Shown in pieces: positions 52,890-63,465 of a stretch of 64,000 bases of DNA. Under the pieces are notes generated by a model. The model did not search any database. It worked only from the letters and a program-made list of their open reading frames with translations, and was not told where the DNA came from. The stretch is from Neocallimastix lanati (nom. inval.). Taxonomy: Eukaryota > Neocallimastigomycota > Neocallimastigomycetes > Neocallimastigales > Neocallimastigaceae. Each line of letters opens with the position of its first letter. Positions within the stretch are counted from its first letter, which is position 1. The stretch is from positions 402,501 through 466,500 of the forward strand of contig JACVTC010000121.1 of assembly GCA_016946835.1 (NCBI GenBank), in the 5' to 3' direction. The position numbers were made by a program, and so were the translations under genes.

Positions 52890-54863
52890 ATGTCTTCAAA
52901 TCGTATTAATCCGGACGTGCCTAATATTGATTTGACTGAAGTACCTATCTATTCTAATCAAGAAATAACCATTGATTATGAAAATTATAATAATGATGAA
53001 GAAAATCGTATAAATAATGGATCTTCTAATATTACAAATGAAAATAATCAGGGAATGATGAATTCATATTCCGCACATACACTTTTTGAAGCTTCTACTG
53101 ACAATAGTTTTAGGGTCTTGAGGTCATATAGGGAATACGCAGCTGAATTTTTAAATTCTGATGAATCGGATAATAATACAATGAGTACTTCATCCAATAC
53201 TGATGATACAAGTGTTAATGAATCTGATTTTATTCGAACTAAGAAAAATACTTTTGATATCTGTAGAGATCAAAGTGGATCAAACTTAAAAAACATTGTT
53301 TATGATATAGAGAAATCTAAAACTGTTAAATCTACTAGTACTTCTAGTTCTAGAACTGCTGCTTATAAAAATCCAACACTTTATTCTGTTGTAAATCATT
53401 CTAATTTATCATATGATAAAAATTATTATTTTGATCAACAATATGATGATTTAAAGAAAGAAAAAACTGATCCCCAATTGAAGCTTCAAAAAATGATTTT
53501 AAATGTTCCAGAAAGATATGATATTCCAACACGAAATAAGAAAATGATTTCACAACGTATATTAAATGCCACTTTAATCTTTATGATTATTATTGCAACC
53601 ACACTTTTAGGTTTATATATTTATCTAAAAATTAATCATGGATATAGTTTTCCACATCTCAAAGATATTAATGATAATAATAGAACAAAAATAATATTTA
53701 TTTCTTTATTTATGTATCTTGCAGTTATTATTGGTTCTGTTGGATCTGCCTTAAATTGGAAGTCTTTATTGCTTACTTACAGTATTTTCTGTAGTTTAAA
53801 TGCATTGGCATTAGGTTACTTAGTTTATGGTGTGTATGATGATGCATTTAAATTCACTAATTTACCATTTGCCTGGTGGGATACTTATTCTTCAGTAACT
53901 CGTAGAAATATTCAAGATGAATTTAATTGTTGTGGCTTTAAGGAACCATTGGATGGTGGTGAAATTAGTAATTTCTGTGCTAAGGAAGCAGTTGTTTGGA
54001 ATATTCCATATGAAGTTATATATGACAACTTCAAAATTTTAAGGAAGGATAATTGTGTAAATGACTTAAATGTTACTGTAATTATTAAAAAAAAAAAAAA
54101 TACTAATACTGTTGACCAACAACCACTTCCATCTGACACTGTTGGTAACAATTCTTTAATATCAGAAGTAACTCAAACAACTTCCAAAAAAACAATTACC
54201 ACTACTCCAATATCATCAACTACAACTACTTCTAGAAGAGCGTCAACTACTACTAGAAATAATGTTGCTGCAACAACTATTATCGCAAGAGAGACTACTT
54301 CAAATAAAGAAACAACTACATCTTCTATCGCATCTTCATCTACTATTATGAAAGCTACTTCTACTTCTTCTTCATCCGATTATTCTAAGAGAGCAATTGA
54401 AATTGATTATGATGATGATGATGAAGAGGTTATAAAAATTTTGAATTCACCGATTGCTAAATATAATATCTATAATATTTTAAACACTGAAGAGGTAGAG
54501 GAAAATGATAATCGTGATGATAAAGAAATTTCGAATTTTAGAGTTTTAAATAAACGTGTATATATTGAAGAAGTTTATGACGCATATCAACTTCGTACTA
54601 ATGCTACTAATCCAGAAATTGATCATGAAAAAATTAAAGCTAGTAACTATACCAGCTTAACTCCAGAAGAGAGTAGAGCTTTTTCCAAGGCTAATGGATT
54701 AGAAGGATGTGAAAAAAAATTACATGAATATATTAATAAAAATGTTGCTCAGGTATTTTATGTATTATTAATATTCTTTTGTATATATATTATAACTATT
54801 CCAGTAGCTCTTATTTTCTTATTCAAATTACGTCGTATTCCAAGTATTAATGAATTCGAATAA
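52890..54863 (+). CDS. Tetraspanin-like membrane protein
   Basis: This is an intronless frame of 657 residues. The first 225 residues are hydrophilic, acidic and Ser/Asn-rich, and probably cytosolic. Hydrophobic segments follow at about 226-248, 268-289 and 293-315, and the fourth at about 618-644, giving the four-helix tetraspanin topology. The large loop between helices 3 and 4 begins with the diagnostic FNCCGF motif (about 345-350), followed by Cys near 362 and 387 and a final Gly-Cys (GCEKKL, near 606) just before helix 4. Tetraspanins organise membrane microdomains and partner proteins. The loop is about 300 residues instead of the usual 80-130, because a Thr/Ser-rich insertion (about 400-505) and an acidic block (DDDDEE) sit between the third and last Cys. 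The short charged C-terminus follows LFKLRR. The ATG is the first in frame after stops. Confidence 0.85.
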   Translation: MSSNRINPDVPNIDLTEVPIYSNQEITIDYENYNNDEENRINNGSSNITNENNQGMMNSYSAHTLFEASTDNSFRVLRSYREYAAEFLNSDESDNNTMSTSSNTDDTSVNESDFIRTKKNTFDICRDQSGSNLKNIVYDIEKSKTVKSTSTSSSRTAAYKNPTLYSVVNHSNLSYDKNYYFDQQYDDLKKEKTDPQLKLQKMILNVPERYDIPTRNKKMISQRILNATLIFMIIIATTLLGLYIYLKINHGYSFPHLKDINDNNRTKIIFISLFMYLAVIIGSVGSALNWKSLLLTYSIFCSLNALALGYLVYGVYDDAFKFTNLPFAWWDTYSSVTRRNIQDEFNCCGFKEPLDGGEISNFCAKEAVVWNIPYEVIYDNFKILRKDNCVNDLNVTVIIKKKKNTNTVDQQPLPSDTVGNNSLISEVTQTTSKKTITTTPISSTTTTSRRASTTTRNNVAATTIIARETTSNKETTTSSIASSSTIMKATSTSSSSDYSKRAIEIDYDDDDEEVIKILNSPIAKYNIYNILNTEEVEENDNRDDKEISNFRVLNKRVYIEEVYDAYQLRTNATNPEIDHEKIKASNYTSLTPEESRAFSKANGLEGCEKKLHEYINKNVAQVFYVLLIFFCIYIITIPVALIFLFKLRRIPSINEFE

Positions 54864-54943
54864 GTTCTTGAATAAAATATATCAATAAGAGAATAATTAG
54901 TTAAAAAATATAATTGGATAAATTATTATATAATATTTTTATT

Positions 54944-54996
<53 letters not shown>

Positions 54997-56031
54997 AGAA
55001 AGAAAACAATAATAATAGTAATAATAATAGTAATAATAGTTATAATAATAATGGTAATAATATCGATAATAATATTCATTATTATAAAAACAACTAAAAG
55101 TGTATAAGAAAAAAATTTTTTAAAAAGAAAAATGATCAAGAGAAAAAAAAAAAAAATAAAATAATTATATCATTTTAATTAAATTAAAGTATATTTATTA
55201 GTGATATAGCGTTTTATTATTATTTTTTTTTTTTTTTTTGTTTCTCTCAAAATTCAATATTAATAATTTATAATATATTTAAACATGGAAAAAATATTTG
55301 AATTGAAATATTCGATACTTGTAAATGAAACAATTATTATAATAATAATAATATTAAACTTCAATAATAAATTCCTTCAACATTAAATTCCTATAACAAA
55401 ACTTAAACTTCAACTTTAATTCCAACTCCAACTTCAATTCTAAGATTTAATAATATATTTAATAGTTCAATAGTAATCATTATATAATAATTTCCTAACT
55501 ATATAATGAATAATTAAGATTTTAAAAATAATGATAAATTATTCTCTTATTTATTTTAATAATTTATTTTTGAAATCATTGTATTTCTTTTAAATTTTTT
55601 GTTGTAATATTTATAATAAATTATAATAAATAATCGTTTTTTTTTAAAGTATTGAAGAAATTATTATTATAAATATAATAATGATAATAATAATATAATA
55701 ATAATAATAATAATAAATTAAATGAATAAATAAATAAAAATAAAAATAAAAATAAAAATAAAAGATTAAAAAAAAAAAAAAAATTTTCCAGCCTTTTTTT
55801 TTTTTTTTTTTTTTTTAATTTTTATTTTTAGTAATTGATAATTTATTAAATTTAAATTATTTGTATATTAATTAAAATAAAGCACAGCAAGTAATAATAA
55901 AATAATAATAATAATAATAAAAAAAAAAAAAAAAAAAAAGAAAATAATTGTTGTAAGAATTAAATATTTTTTTTTTTTTGTGTTATCAATTTATCTCATA
56001 GTGAAAATCATAAAACTTTATAATATTACAT
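54864..56031. other. A/T-rich intergenic sequence
   Basis: No gene is seen between the tetraspanin stop and the LINE fragments. Content is poly-A at about 54951-54993, AAT/TAG trinucleotide runs near 55010-55060, C/T-rich short repeats at about 55370-55445 and more homopolymers. Confidence 0.7.
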
Positions 56032-56061
56032 ACATGTGAGATATAATGATATCTCACATGT
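56032..56061. other. Perfect 12-bp inverted repeat at LINE fragment 5' end
   Basis: ACATGTGAGATA (56032-56043) and TATCTCACATGT (56050-56061) are separated by 6 nt, exactly where similarity to the LINE begins. Confidence 0.8.
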
Positions 56062-56339
56062 ATTTTAAAGTTAGAAAATCCCTTCTTTCATTTGCACGTT
56101 TCTTTTCAAATAAACTTATTCCTTTTGTATACAAGAAAAAAGTTCTTCAATCCTCTCCTGTACTTGGTTCAAACAAATCTAAAATGGCTAGAATTCAAAC
56201 ATTAATTAATACTAGTCTTTTTTAGTGTATCGGTTCCTTCTCTAAAAATGGTAAAACAAATTCAGAAAACAACCACTATATTAGACATAATTCTGCTATG
56301 AGTAATTATGCTTTATCTCGAGATCTAAGTATCCCTCCT

Positions 56340-56430
56340 TTTTCACCTACATGTATTTTTTAAAATAAAATTAATAAAGTTTTGGAAGTGTATTCTCTTC
56401 CCTGTCTAAAAAAAAAAAAAAAAAAAAAAA
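56340..56430 (+). mobile_element. 5'-truncated LINE 3' tail inserted in LINE fragment A
   Basis: About 90 bp consist of only the family 3' end (CACCTACATGTATTTT, AATAAAGTTTTGGAAGTG, CCTGTCT) plus a poly-A tail. It is flanked by a 15-bp target duplication with one mismatch: CTAAGTATCCCTCCT (56325-56339) and CTAAGTATCCTTCCT (56431-56445). Confidence 0.88.
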
Positions 56431-56593
56431 CTAAGTATCCTTCCTATTGCTGATATCTGCGCAGCCTTACAAATTAAATCATTTGCAAAATGGAGCAAAT
56501 CTAACTGTACTATAAAGGATCTTATTAAAAATCTATTCCCAAAATGCCTTATTATTCTTGGACTAAAGAATCTAGAACTTTGAACAAAAAAAG

Positions 56594-56624
<31 letters not shown>

Positions 56625-56637
56625 AAATGTGTAAAAT

Positions 56638-57063
56638 ATGATGATATTTTATAGTAATAATAGTAATAGTAATAATAGTAATAGTTATAGTAATATTAGT
56701 AATAGTATTGCTAGTAATGTTTGTAATAGTATTGAAAATAATGTGTATGTTGATTCCAGTGTGTGTGAAAAAGTGTTTAATTTCCTTCTTGGAGGCAGAA
56801 GTATTAATAACAGTACAAGGGAATGGAAGGATCTATTTAAATGCCAGATGAAATCAGGTGCTTATTCTGATACTCCATTTTTGGTGATTACTGCGGCTCT
56901 TCTTCAATCGATTATACCTATTGCTATTGGCCTGCAATGGTCTTTGTTCAATAGGTTCATATCGAATCGTACTACTACTACCAAGAGCGTCAATGCTGAA
57001 GAAACAGTAAGACAGGCCAGCAGGGCTAGCACAACCAATGAAGATCATAATTTTGTATCTTAA
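56638..57063 (+). pseudogene. LINE C-terminal tail-like frame (copy 1 of 3)
   Basis: The 141-residue frame starts with Asn/Ser low complexity. It continues with FNFLLGGRS, REWKDLFKCQMKSGAYSD, VITAALLQSIIPIAIG and TKSVNAEE. The later part resembles the sequences after the zinc-binding motif in fragment B (FFLGGTS, EQRQLNELLF, SLAEFLTIAVPIIRSS, TKNVDV) and fragment C (RIAEFLTNVIPLI, AKSVDVE). I therefore read it as the C-terminal tail of a LINE protein rather than a host gene. The hydrophobic AALLQSIIPIAIG segment could be a helix; its function is not known to me. It is followed by a hairpin at 57095-57118. Confidence 0.6.
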
Positions 57064-57094
57064 AATTATGATTAACATTGTGAAGTCAAAATTA

Positions 57095-57118
57095 ATTATT
57101 ATACTACGGTATAATAAT
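57095..57118 (+). other. Perfect 10-bp hairpin with C(UACG)G loop
   Basis: ATTATTATAC and GTATAATAAT enclose TACG, a UNCG-type tetraloop closed by C-G. The hairpin is bracketed by direct repeats of TTGTGAAGTC (from about 57079 and 57123). It lies just downstream of the stop at 57063, in what would be the 3' untranslated part of LINE fragment A. Confidence 0.75.
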
Positions 57119-57279
57119 GCCCTTGTGAAGTCTTACAGATATTAATTAAATGAAACTAGAATATATTGTACTATTATTTTATTTTATTTTATTTTTATTT
57201 TGTGTTTTTTTTTTATTTTTTTTTTTTTTTTTTTTTCTTTTTTTTTTTTCTTTTTATTACATGTATTTTATCATATATT

Positions 57280-58338
57280 TAATTAATAAAGATGAAACAA
57301 TTTTGCTGCCGTTAAAAAAAAAAAAAGACTATATTTTAGAACGTTACTGGAAATCAGGTTCCAAATTTCATGGTATTAAAGGTCAAAACTACGATAGTAT
57401 CAAGTTCTCAAATAATAAAGCTATAATTATGCTTAGCTTAAAATATCCCCAATTCAACTTAGGGTTTTCGTGGATTATACGTTTACGCTGTGGTTATAGA
57501 TACAATACTACTATTGCTATTAGAATGGGTAGAGTTTCAGAAGATTATCTCAAGACTTGCTCCCTGTTGTGACGAAGGTAATCAATCTTTTGAACATTGG
57601 TTTTTTAAATGCAATGCTCTTTCATCTTTTAGATGGAATTCTTTAAATTTCATCGATGATCTCTATGTTTTGTTCGCTAGGAAGATTAGAGTGTTAAATC
57701 ATCTTTTTTCCTATGACTTTATTTCTGATTTTGATGATTATATCAATCATTATATATACTTGTTCTTTCTTGGTGGAACTAGCTTTAAATGAGCTACATT
57801 TCGATAGTGGGGAACAGAGACAATTAAATGAACTACTTTTCAAAGGTTCATCTGAGTCACCTGTTCCAAAAATTGTGAGCTTGGCGGAATTCTTAACTAT
57901 CGCAGTACCTATCATAAGAAGTTCGTTTGAGCTATTATTTGATAGGTAATCCAAAATACCAAACTTAACCAAGAACGTCGACGTCGTACTGATAAGACAT
58001 AATGATAATACAGGATCATCATCTATTTCTACGAAGGATGAATCTCGCCTTATTAGTTCAATAAATGATGAATCCGGGGAGAGTTTAGTGGACACTACAC
58101 TATCTATTATAAAGATGTTACTTCTAGGTTTTATTCCATTTTTATTTATTAAGAAGGGAAAAAACGCATAGTACAACTTGCCGAAATACATAGCATTTCT
58201 GAGCTTTTTTTTTATTTTTTATTTTTTAAATTTTTTTATTTTTAATTTTAATTGTACTTTTCACCTACATGTATTTTCTAAAATAAATTTAATAAAGTTT
58301 TGGAAATGAAATGTATTCTCTTTCCTGTCTAAAAAAAA
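57280..58338 (+). pseudogene. LINE fragment B with zinc-binding C-terminus and 3' end
   Basis: The frame from about 57285 reads RYWKSGSKFHGIKGQNY, then IIRLRCGYRYNT and GRVSEDYLKTC. It breaks by a 2-bp frameshift near 57560 and continues in the next frame as PCCDEGNQSFEHWFFKC. Joined conceptually this is the C-x-C-C...H...C pattern of the zf-RVT domain found at the C-terminus of many LINE reverse transcriptases. Further stops and a second frameshift follow (57790, 57949). The 3' end at 58255-58338 has CACCTACATGTATTTT, AATAAAGTTTTGGAAA and CCTGTCT plus poly-A, the family signature. Confidence 0.8.
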
Positions 58339-58344
58339 ATATAA

Positions 58345-58963
58345 TATTACATATATATATTCCACAATGATGCTTTATATTGTTTTAAACTGGATATGTA
58401 ATAACATTGGAGTTGTATAATTAATAATATCATGTAGTTTCTACATCTTGGCGGGTGTTCAATATATGAAAAAATTAAGGTTAATGATAGGGAACAAAGA
58501 TAATTAGTTGACAATATTTTTAAACATAGTTCAACTTCGTCAACTGTTCCGTATTCTGTGAGGATTGCGGAATTTCTAACAAACGTAATACCATTAATTT
58601 GTCGATCTTTTAGATTGATGATGAAATGGTATTCCGTTGAATCTATTGAATCTACTGTTGCTAAGAGCGTCGACGTCGAAATGATAAGGCATGGTTTTTC
58701 ACTTCCCCGGTGAAAGATCTGATACAGATTCATTTGATTACACTAATACTAAAATTATTACTATCAATAATGGACATGGTGTTATCATCGATGAATGGGA
58801 AAAGTTAGAAACTATTACTTTTAACGAAATTTTATAATTATATAATTATATAATATTTTATTTCATGTAATTTATTTGTTATTTTTTCATTAAAATCATG
58901 TAATTTTATTACTATTATAAATTAAATAAAAATTTCTCTAAGTCTAAAAAAAAAAAAAAAAAA
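58345..58963 (+). pseudogene. LINE fragment C (C-terminal tail and poly-A)
   Basis: This is a decayed third copy of the C-terminal tail region. REQR, STVP, RIAEFLTNVIPLI and SVDVEMIRHG can be read in one frame (about 58480-58700) with stops. It ends with CTCTAAGTCT and poly-A at 58945-58963, which directly abuts the copia remnant. Confidence 0.75.
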
Positions 58964-61900
58964 ATGTAGTTTCGATTAGTAAACTAGTAAGGGATGAATA
59001 TGTAATAGTATTTACGAAAGAATATGATGATATATATACGAATATCTTAAATAAGTATTTTAATACAATTTCAAAAATTAAAACTAGTGACAACGATGTT
59101 TTCGAAGTTTGCATTAATAGTAATAATGTACTATGTAATAATGTCAACACCAAAGAAAATGATATTCTATGGCACCGAAGAATTGGGCACTTGACTTATG
59201 GAAACAAAGTAAATAAGTGTGAAATCTGTATGTAAGCAAAATCGAAGAATGAACCATATGGTAAAGCGCAGAATAATTCAAGAAAAATTTTTGAATTAGT
59301 ACATATAGATCATGTTGGACCGGCACCACCATCAATTTACGGCAACTGCTATTTAGTGACTATTTTAGATGATTATAATAGATATGATTGGATCCTTACA
59401 GTAAAGAAGAAGTCAGAAATATACCAAGTATTTGAAACATGATATATCAAAATTAAAAATAAAACAAATTCAAATATAATATATTTAAGAAGTGATAATG
59501 GAACAGAATTCACTTAAAATAATTTTAAAGAAATATGTAACAAATACGGAATCATGCAACAATTCACTGTACCAGGAAATCCTCAACAAAACGGTAGAGC
59601 AGAAAGACTAAACGGAGTACTTATTCAAATTGCTACCGTAATGTTAATAGATAGTCAATTATGTAGAATATTTTGGGAAGATGCTATAAAGACAGCTAAT
59701 TATGTGCACAATAGGGTGCCACATCATGGAAATAATAAAAAAATCCCATTCGAAGTATTCTACGAAAAGTAAGTTGACAATAGTAACTTAACATGTATTT
59801 TGGCTGTATAGTTTACTGTTATGAAGTAAATCCAGAAAAATTTAGGAGTAATTCAAGAAAAGGAGTCTTTCTGGGATATAACGAAGACTCAACAGGGTAC
59901 AGAATATTCGATATTGATAAAATGAAAATATATATGAAAAGTGTGGTAGAATTTCTTGAAGATCAGCCAGGTAACTTTAACTTTGATTATGTATCTGAAG
60001 CAAGGAGATATGAAAATGAAGAAACCGAAACGCAAGATGAAAGCACATTAATGAATAACTTAGAAGAAAGAAATTATTACAACAGGAATGACATAATTAA
60101 TATTATCCAAGAAAATAAAGAAATAGAAGAAGATCCTAAAGAAGAGAACAATGAAGACAACAGGAGTCAAAGAGATAATAACAGTGAACGAACAGTAGAA
60201 GTAGATATTGTCGATTTAGACATGCAAGATATTCCAAATAATTCAAACAATGATCCAAATAAAGATAAAGAAGAAGAAAGTCTTTCATTAAGTCAAAAAG
60301 AAAAAGAACATCTTAAGAATAAATTTAAATTAATAGAAGAGAAACTTGAGAACATAAACATGTTGATAAAACACGGTAATACAAAAACGAACACACTTTT
60401 GTTAGGTGAAGCAAAACAGAAAGAAAAATTAGAAGAAAGTTCAATAAGTAAACAGAACTATAACAAAGAAAACAATATTAAAAACAATATAAATATTATT
60501 AATGAAAGGAATAAATTAATCAATAATAATAATAAAATTATTCTAAATAGAAATGTTAACGAAGATATTTATTTTAATAAAAGTGAGAGAGAAGGTATTA
60601 AGGACGAAAAAATATTTATTTTAAATAAAAACAAAAATAAAGGTAAAGAGATATTAGAATTAGATGACCATGATAAAGAAGAAATTACCATTATAAACAA
60701 AAACAATGAAAATGAATCGTTTAATTTTAAAGAAAATATTATAATTGAAGATAATTCAAATAAAAATATTTTAATTGAAAATAATTTAAATAAAAATTTT
60801 GTTGAAAATACTTCAAATAATAATAATTCAAGTGAAAATAATTTTAGTGAAAAAAATCTAAATGACGAGTGTTCTTATTTAAATTTAAACAAAGAAAATT
60901 TTGAAAATAACAAAAAACAAAATGTTAAAAATATTATTCTAAAAATATTATTCCAAATAATAATAATAACAACAACAACAACAATAATAATAATAAAGAA
61001 ATTGGTCAAAAAATTAATTTAGAAATTAATTTAAATAAAATTAATGTCGAAAATCACTCAAGCAATTCAAAATTAAAAAATATGAATTCAAAGGAAATAA
61101 AAATAAAAACAAATAATACGAAAAATAATACAAACTTAATAAATCAAATATATCCTGGAAAACAAAAATATTTAAAACAAAAATCCTGACAAAAATCCTG
61201 TAAAGTTCGATAAAAATCCTAAAAAAAATCATGTAGAAGTTATAAATAAATATATAATTAATATAAAAAATAATTATTCAGAAAATAATCAAAAATCTAA
61301 TTTACATTTAACTATTAAAAATAAAGACAATAAAAAATTTTTAAAAGATAAAAATTTATTAAAATCATATAAATTAAAAAATAATTTAATTCAAAAAAAA
61401 AAAAAATTAATAAGTCAAAAATGGAATATAATAAAAATTTTAAAAATTTTAAAATAATTAATGATTCACTAAATTTTAACAAAAATAAAAGTAGAGAATA
61501 TGAACAATAATGCATAAAGGGAAAAGAAAAGTTAAAAGTTTAAATAAAAATGCTAATGTAAATACAAATGTAGAGGAAAATGTGGAAGGAATTAACGTAA
61601 ATGACTATAGAGGAGAAATACAAAAGAACATTAATAAAAGAAAAAGGGAATGTTTAACAACAATTAACCAAATCAGAGAACCAAATTCATATATGGAAAT
61701 TTTTAAAAGAAAAGACAAAGATAAATGGATAAGTGCTATAGAAAACGAATTAAATAATATGAAAGAAAGGAAAGTATTCAAAAAGATTGAAAAGGTTCCT
61801 GAAGGAGCTAATATAATCGATTCCAGGTGGGTTTTCAAAATTAAAAGAGATAGTGAAGGAAAAATTGATAAATATAAAGCAAGGCTTAGTAGCAAGAGGC

Positions 61901-62440
61901 TATACCCAGGAATATGGAGAAGATTATAAAGAAACTTTTTCGCCAACACTAAAACAGGATTCATTAATCATTTGCTGCAGAAAATAATTTTAACATTCAC
62001 CAAATGGATATAAAGGCAGCTTATCTATATGCCGATTTGAAGGAAGATATTTTTATGAAGATACCTGAAGGAGATCCAAATTTTGGAAAAGGATATTTTA
62101 AGTTACAAAAGGCTCTATATGGATTAAAACAGGCTGCAAGAGAATGGAATAATAATATTAGTACTACTTTAAAACATTTGTGATTCTATGAATTAGTCAG
62201 TGAACCGTGTATTTCTATTAAGAAAAAAGATGATAAACTTGTGTGTGTTATAGGAGTTAAAATTTGAGATGGTGAACTTCGTTGATGAACGGAACTCTGT
62301 ACCTATTGCTTCCATTCCTAAGAAAGAGGAATTTTTTCGATTTATAATAATTAACATTTTGACATTTCACTTACCAAGGAAAAGATTGAAGATTCTGTCA
62401 AAAAATTGTTATTAAAAGAATTTCAGACCTATTCTTTTTA
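58964..62440 (+). pseudogene. Broken Ty1/copia element: integrase and reverse transcriptase
   Basis: Order of domains is Ty1/copia. The start of the remaining part reads SISKLVRDEYVIVFTKEY. The integrase zinc finger (LWHRRIGHL, CEIC) is followed by the catalytic region (HIDHVGPAPP, LDDYNRYDW, RSDNGTEF, PQQNGRAERLNG) and the post-core block (FGCIVYCY, GVFLGYNEDSTGYRIFD). A very long Asn/Lys/Glu-rich linker (about 60000-61680) leads into the reverse transcriptase (WISAIENELNNM, DSRWVFKIKRD, YKARL, GYTQEYGEDYKETFSPT, IHQMDIKAAYLYADLKED, LYGLKQAAREW). Stops or frameshifts occur near 59234, 59441, 59517, 59771, 61022, 61890, 61975 and 62183. The YVDD box is not intact near 62262. Gag, protease, RNase H and both LTRs are missing. 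Confidence 0.88.
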
Positions 62441-62708
62441 TTTTTTTTTTTGTTCATGAAATTATTAAAATAGAACAGTTTGAATTTAGAAATATAAAGA
62501 AGAATGTATAAGTTTAATTGTTTCGAATTCGCGAAAATTTATCAAAAAAGAAAATTTAATAAATAAATTTGTTTTTTCTTACTTTTCTTAACCCCCAAAA
62601 AACTTACAATTTAGTTCCAACCTTATAATATATATTGATAAAAATAAAATATAATAACATTGGCTTTTGTGGTGGTTAAGTGTCTTAGGTTTATTATTAA
62701 TCTATGTA

Positions 62709-62748
<40 letters not shown>

Positions 62749-62827
62749 TTAAAAAAAAAAAAAAAAAAAATAAACTAAATTCATGTCTTTAATGTTTTAA
62801 TGTTTAATATGATACATAATTTGAATC

Positions 62828-62858
<31 letters not shown>

Positions 62859-62969
62859 TTTTTTTTTATTTTCATGAAATAAATTTTAATTTCAATTTCA
62901 TCAATCACACACACACATCCTCATCCTCATTTTCATTCTCATTCTCATTCTCATTCTTATTCTCATTCT

Positions 62970-63008
<39 letters not shown>

Positions 63009-63150
63009 GCTAGGAAGTATGAAGATTAAGGAAATTTCATTTTCCTATTTTTTTTTTTTAAATATAATTTATAAAAAAAACAATATATGAAATTGTATAA
63101 TTATAAATATAAATATAGTATTAAATAAATATGTGTTTTATTATATATTT

Positions 63151-63190
<40 letters not shown>

Positions 63191-63465
63191 AAATATAATA
63201 TATAAATATTCATATATATATATCTTTTTTTTTTTTTTTTTTTTAATTTCTTTCTAGTCTATACTATTTTTAACAATATTATATATATAATAATAACAAA
63301 AGTAAGGTAAAAGTAAAAATATATATATAAAACAATAACAGAAGAAACAATTAATTTTCAATTATAACAAATTATGATTATTATAATCTATATATATATC
63401 TATATATTATAAGATATGTACTTTGTATATATATATGTGTTTTATATAAATATATATTTATTTAT
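62441..63465. other. A/T- and pyrimidine-rich intergenic sequence
   Basis: No gene is recognised. The stretch holds poly-T runs of 20-35 bp, a poly-T/poly-A pair at about 62709-62770, and a TCATTC/CTCATC hexamer array near 62910-62970 with an (AC) run before it. Confidence 0.65.

Larger units (their letters stand above)
56032..56623 (+). pseudogene. LINE fragment A (end of reverse transcriptase frame)
   Basis: This is a 5'-truncated copy matching about residues 640 onward of the RT frame at 3334-5763. Shared blocks are HFKVRKSLLSF-like, KKKVLQS, IQTLINT, CIGSFSKNGKT, YALSRDLSIP and IKSFAKWSKSN. An in-frame stop replaces the Trp codon before CIGSF, and the FVISKVIYYSL segment is deleted. A younger LINE 3' tail is inserted at 56340-56430. 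The fragment ends in an A run at about 56599-56623. Confidence 0.85.

Noticed and set aside
57694-58191. 165-codon minus-strand frame
   Set aside because: It is antisense to LINE fragment B, whose plus-strand protein similarity is clear.
62270-62400. Similarity of VPIASIPKKE to the LINE motif ASIVSIPKKG, suggesting a LINE insert in copia
   Set aside because: The match is about ten residues. The following HFDISLTKE in another frame fits continued copia reverse transcriptase, so a decayed copia reading is simpler.
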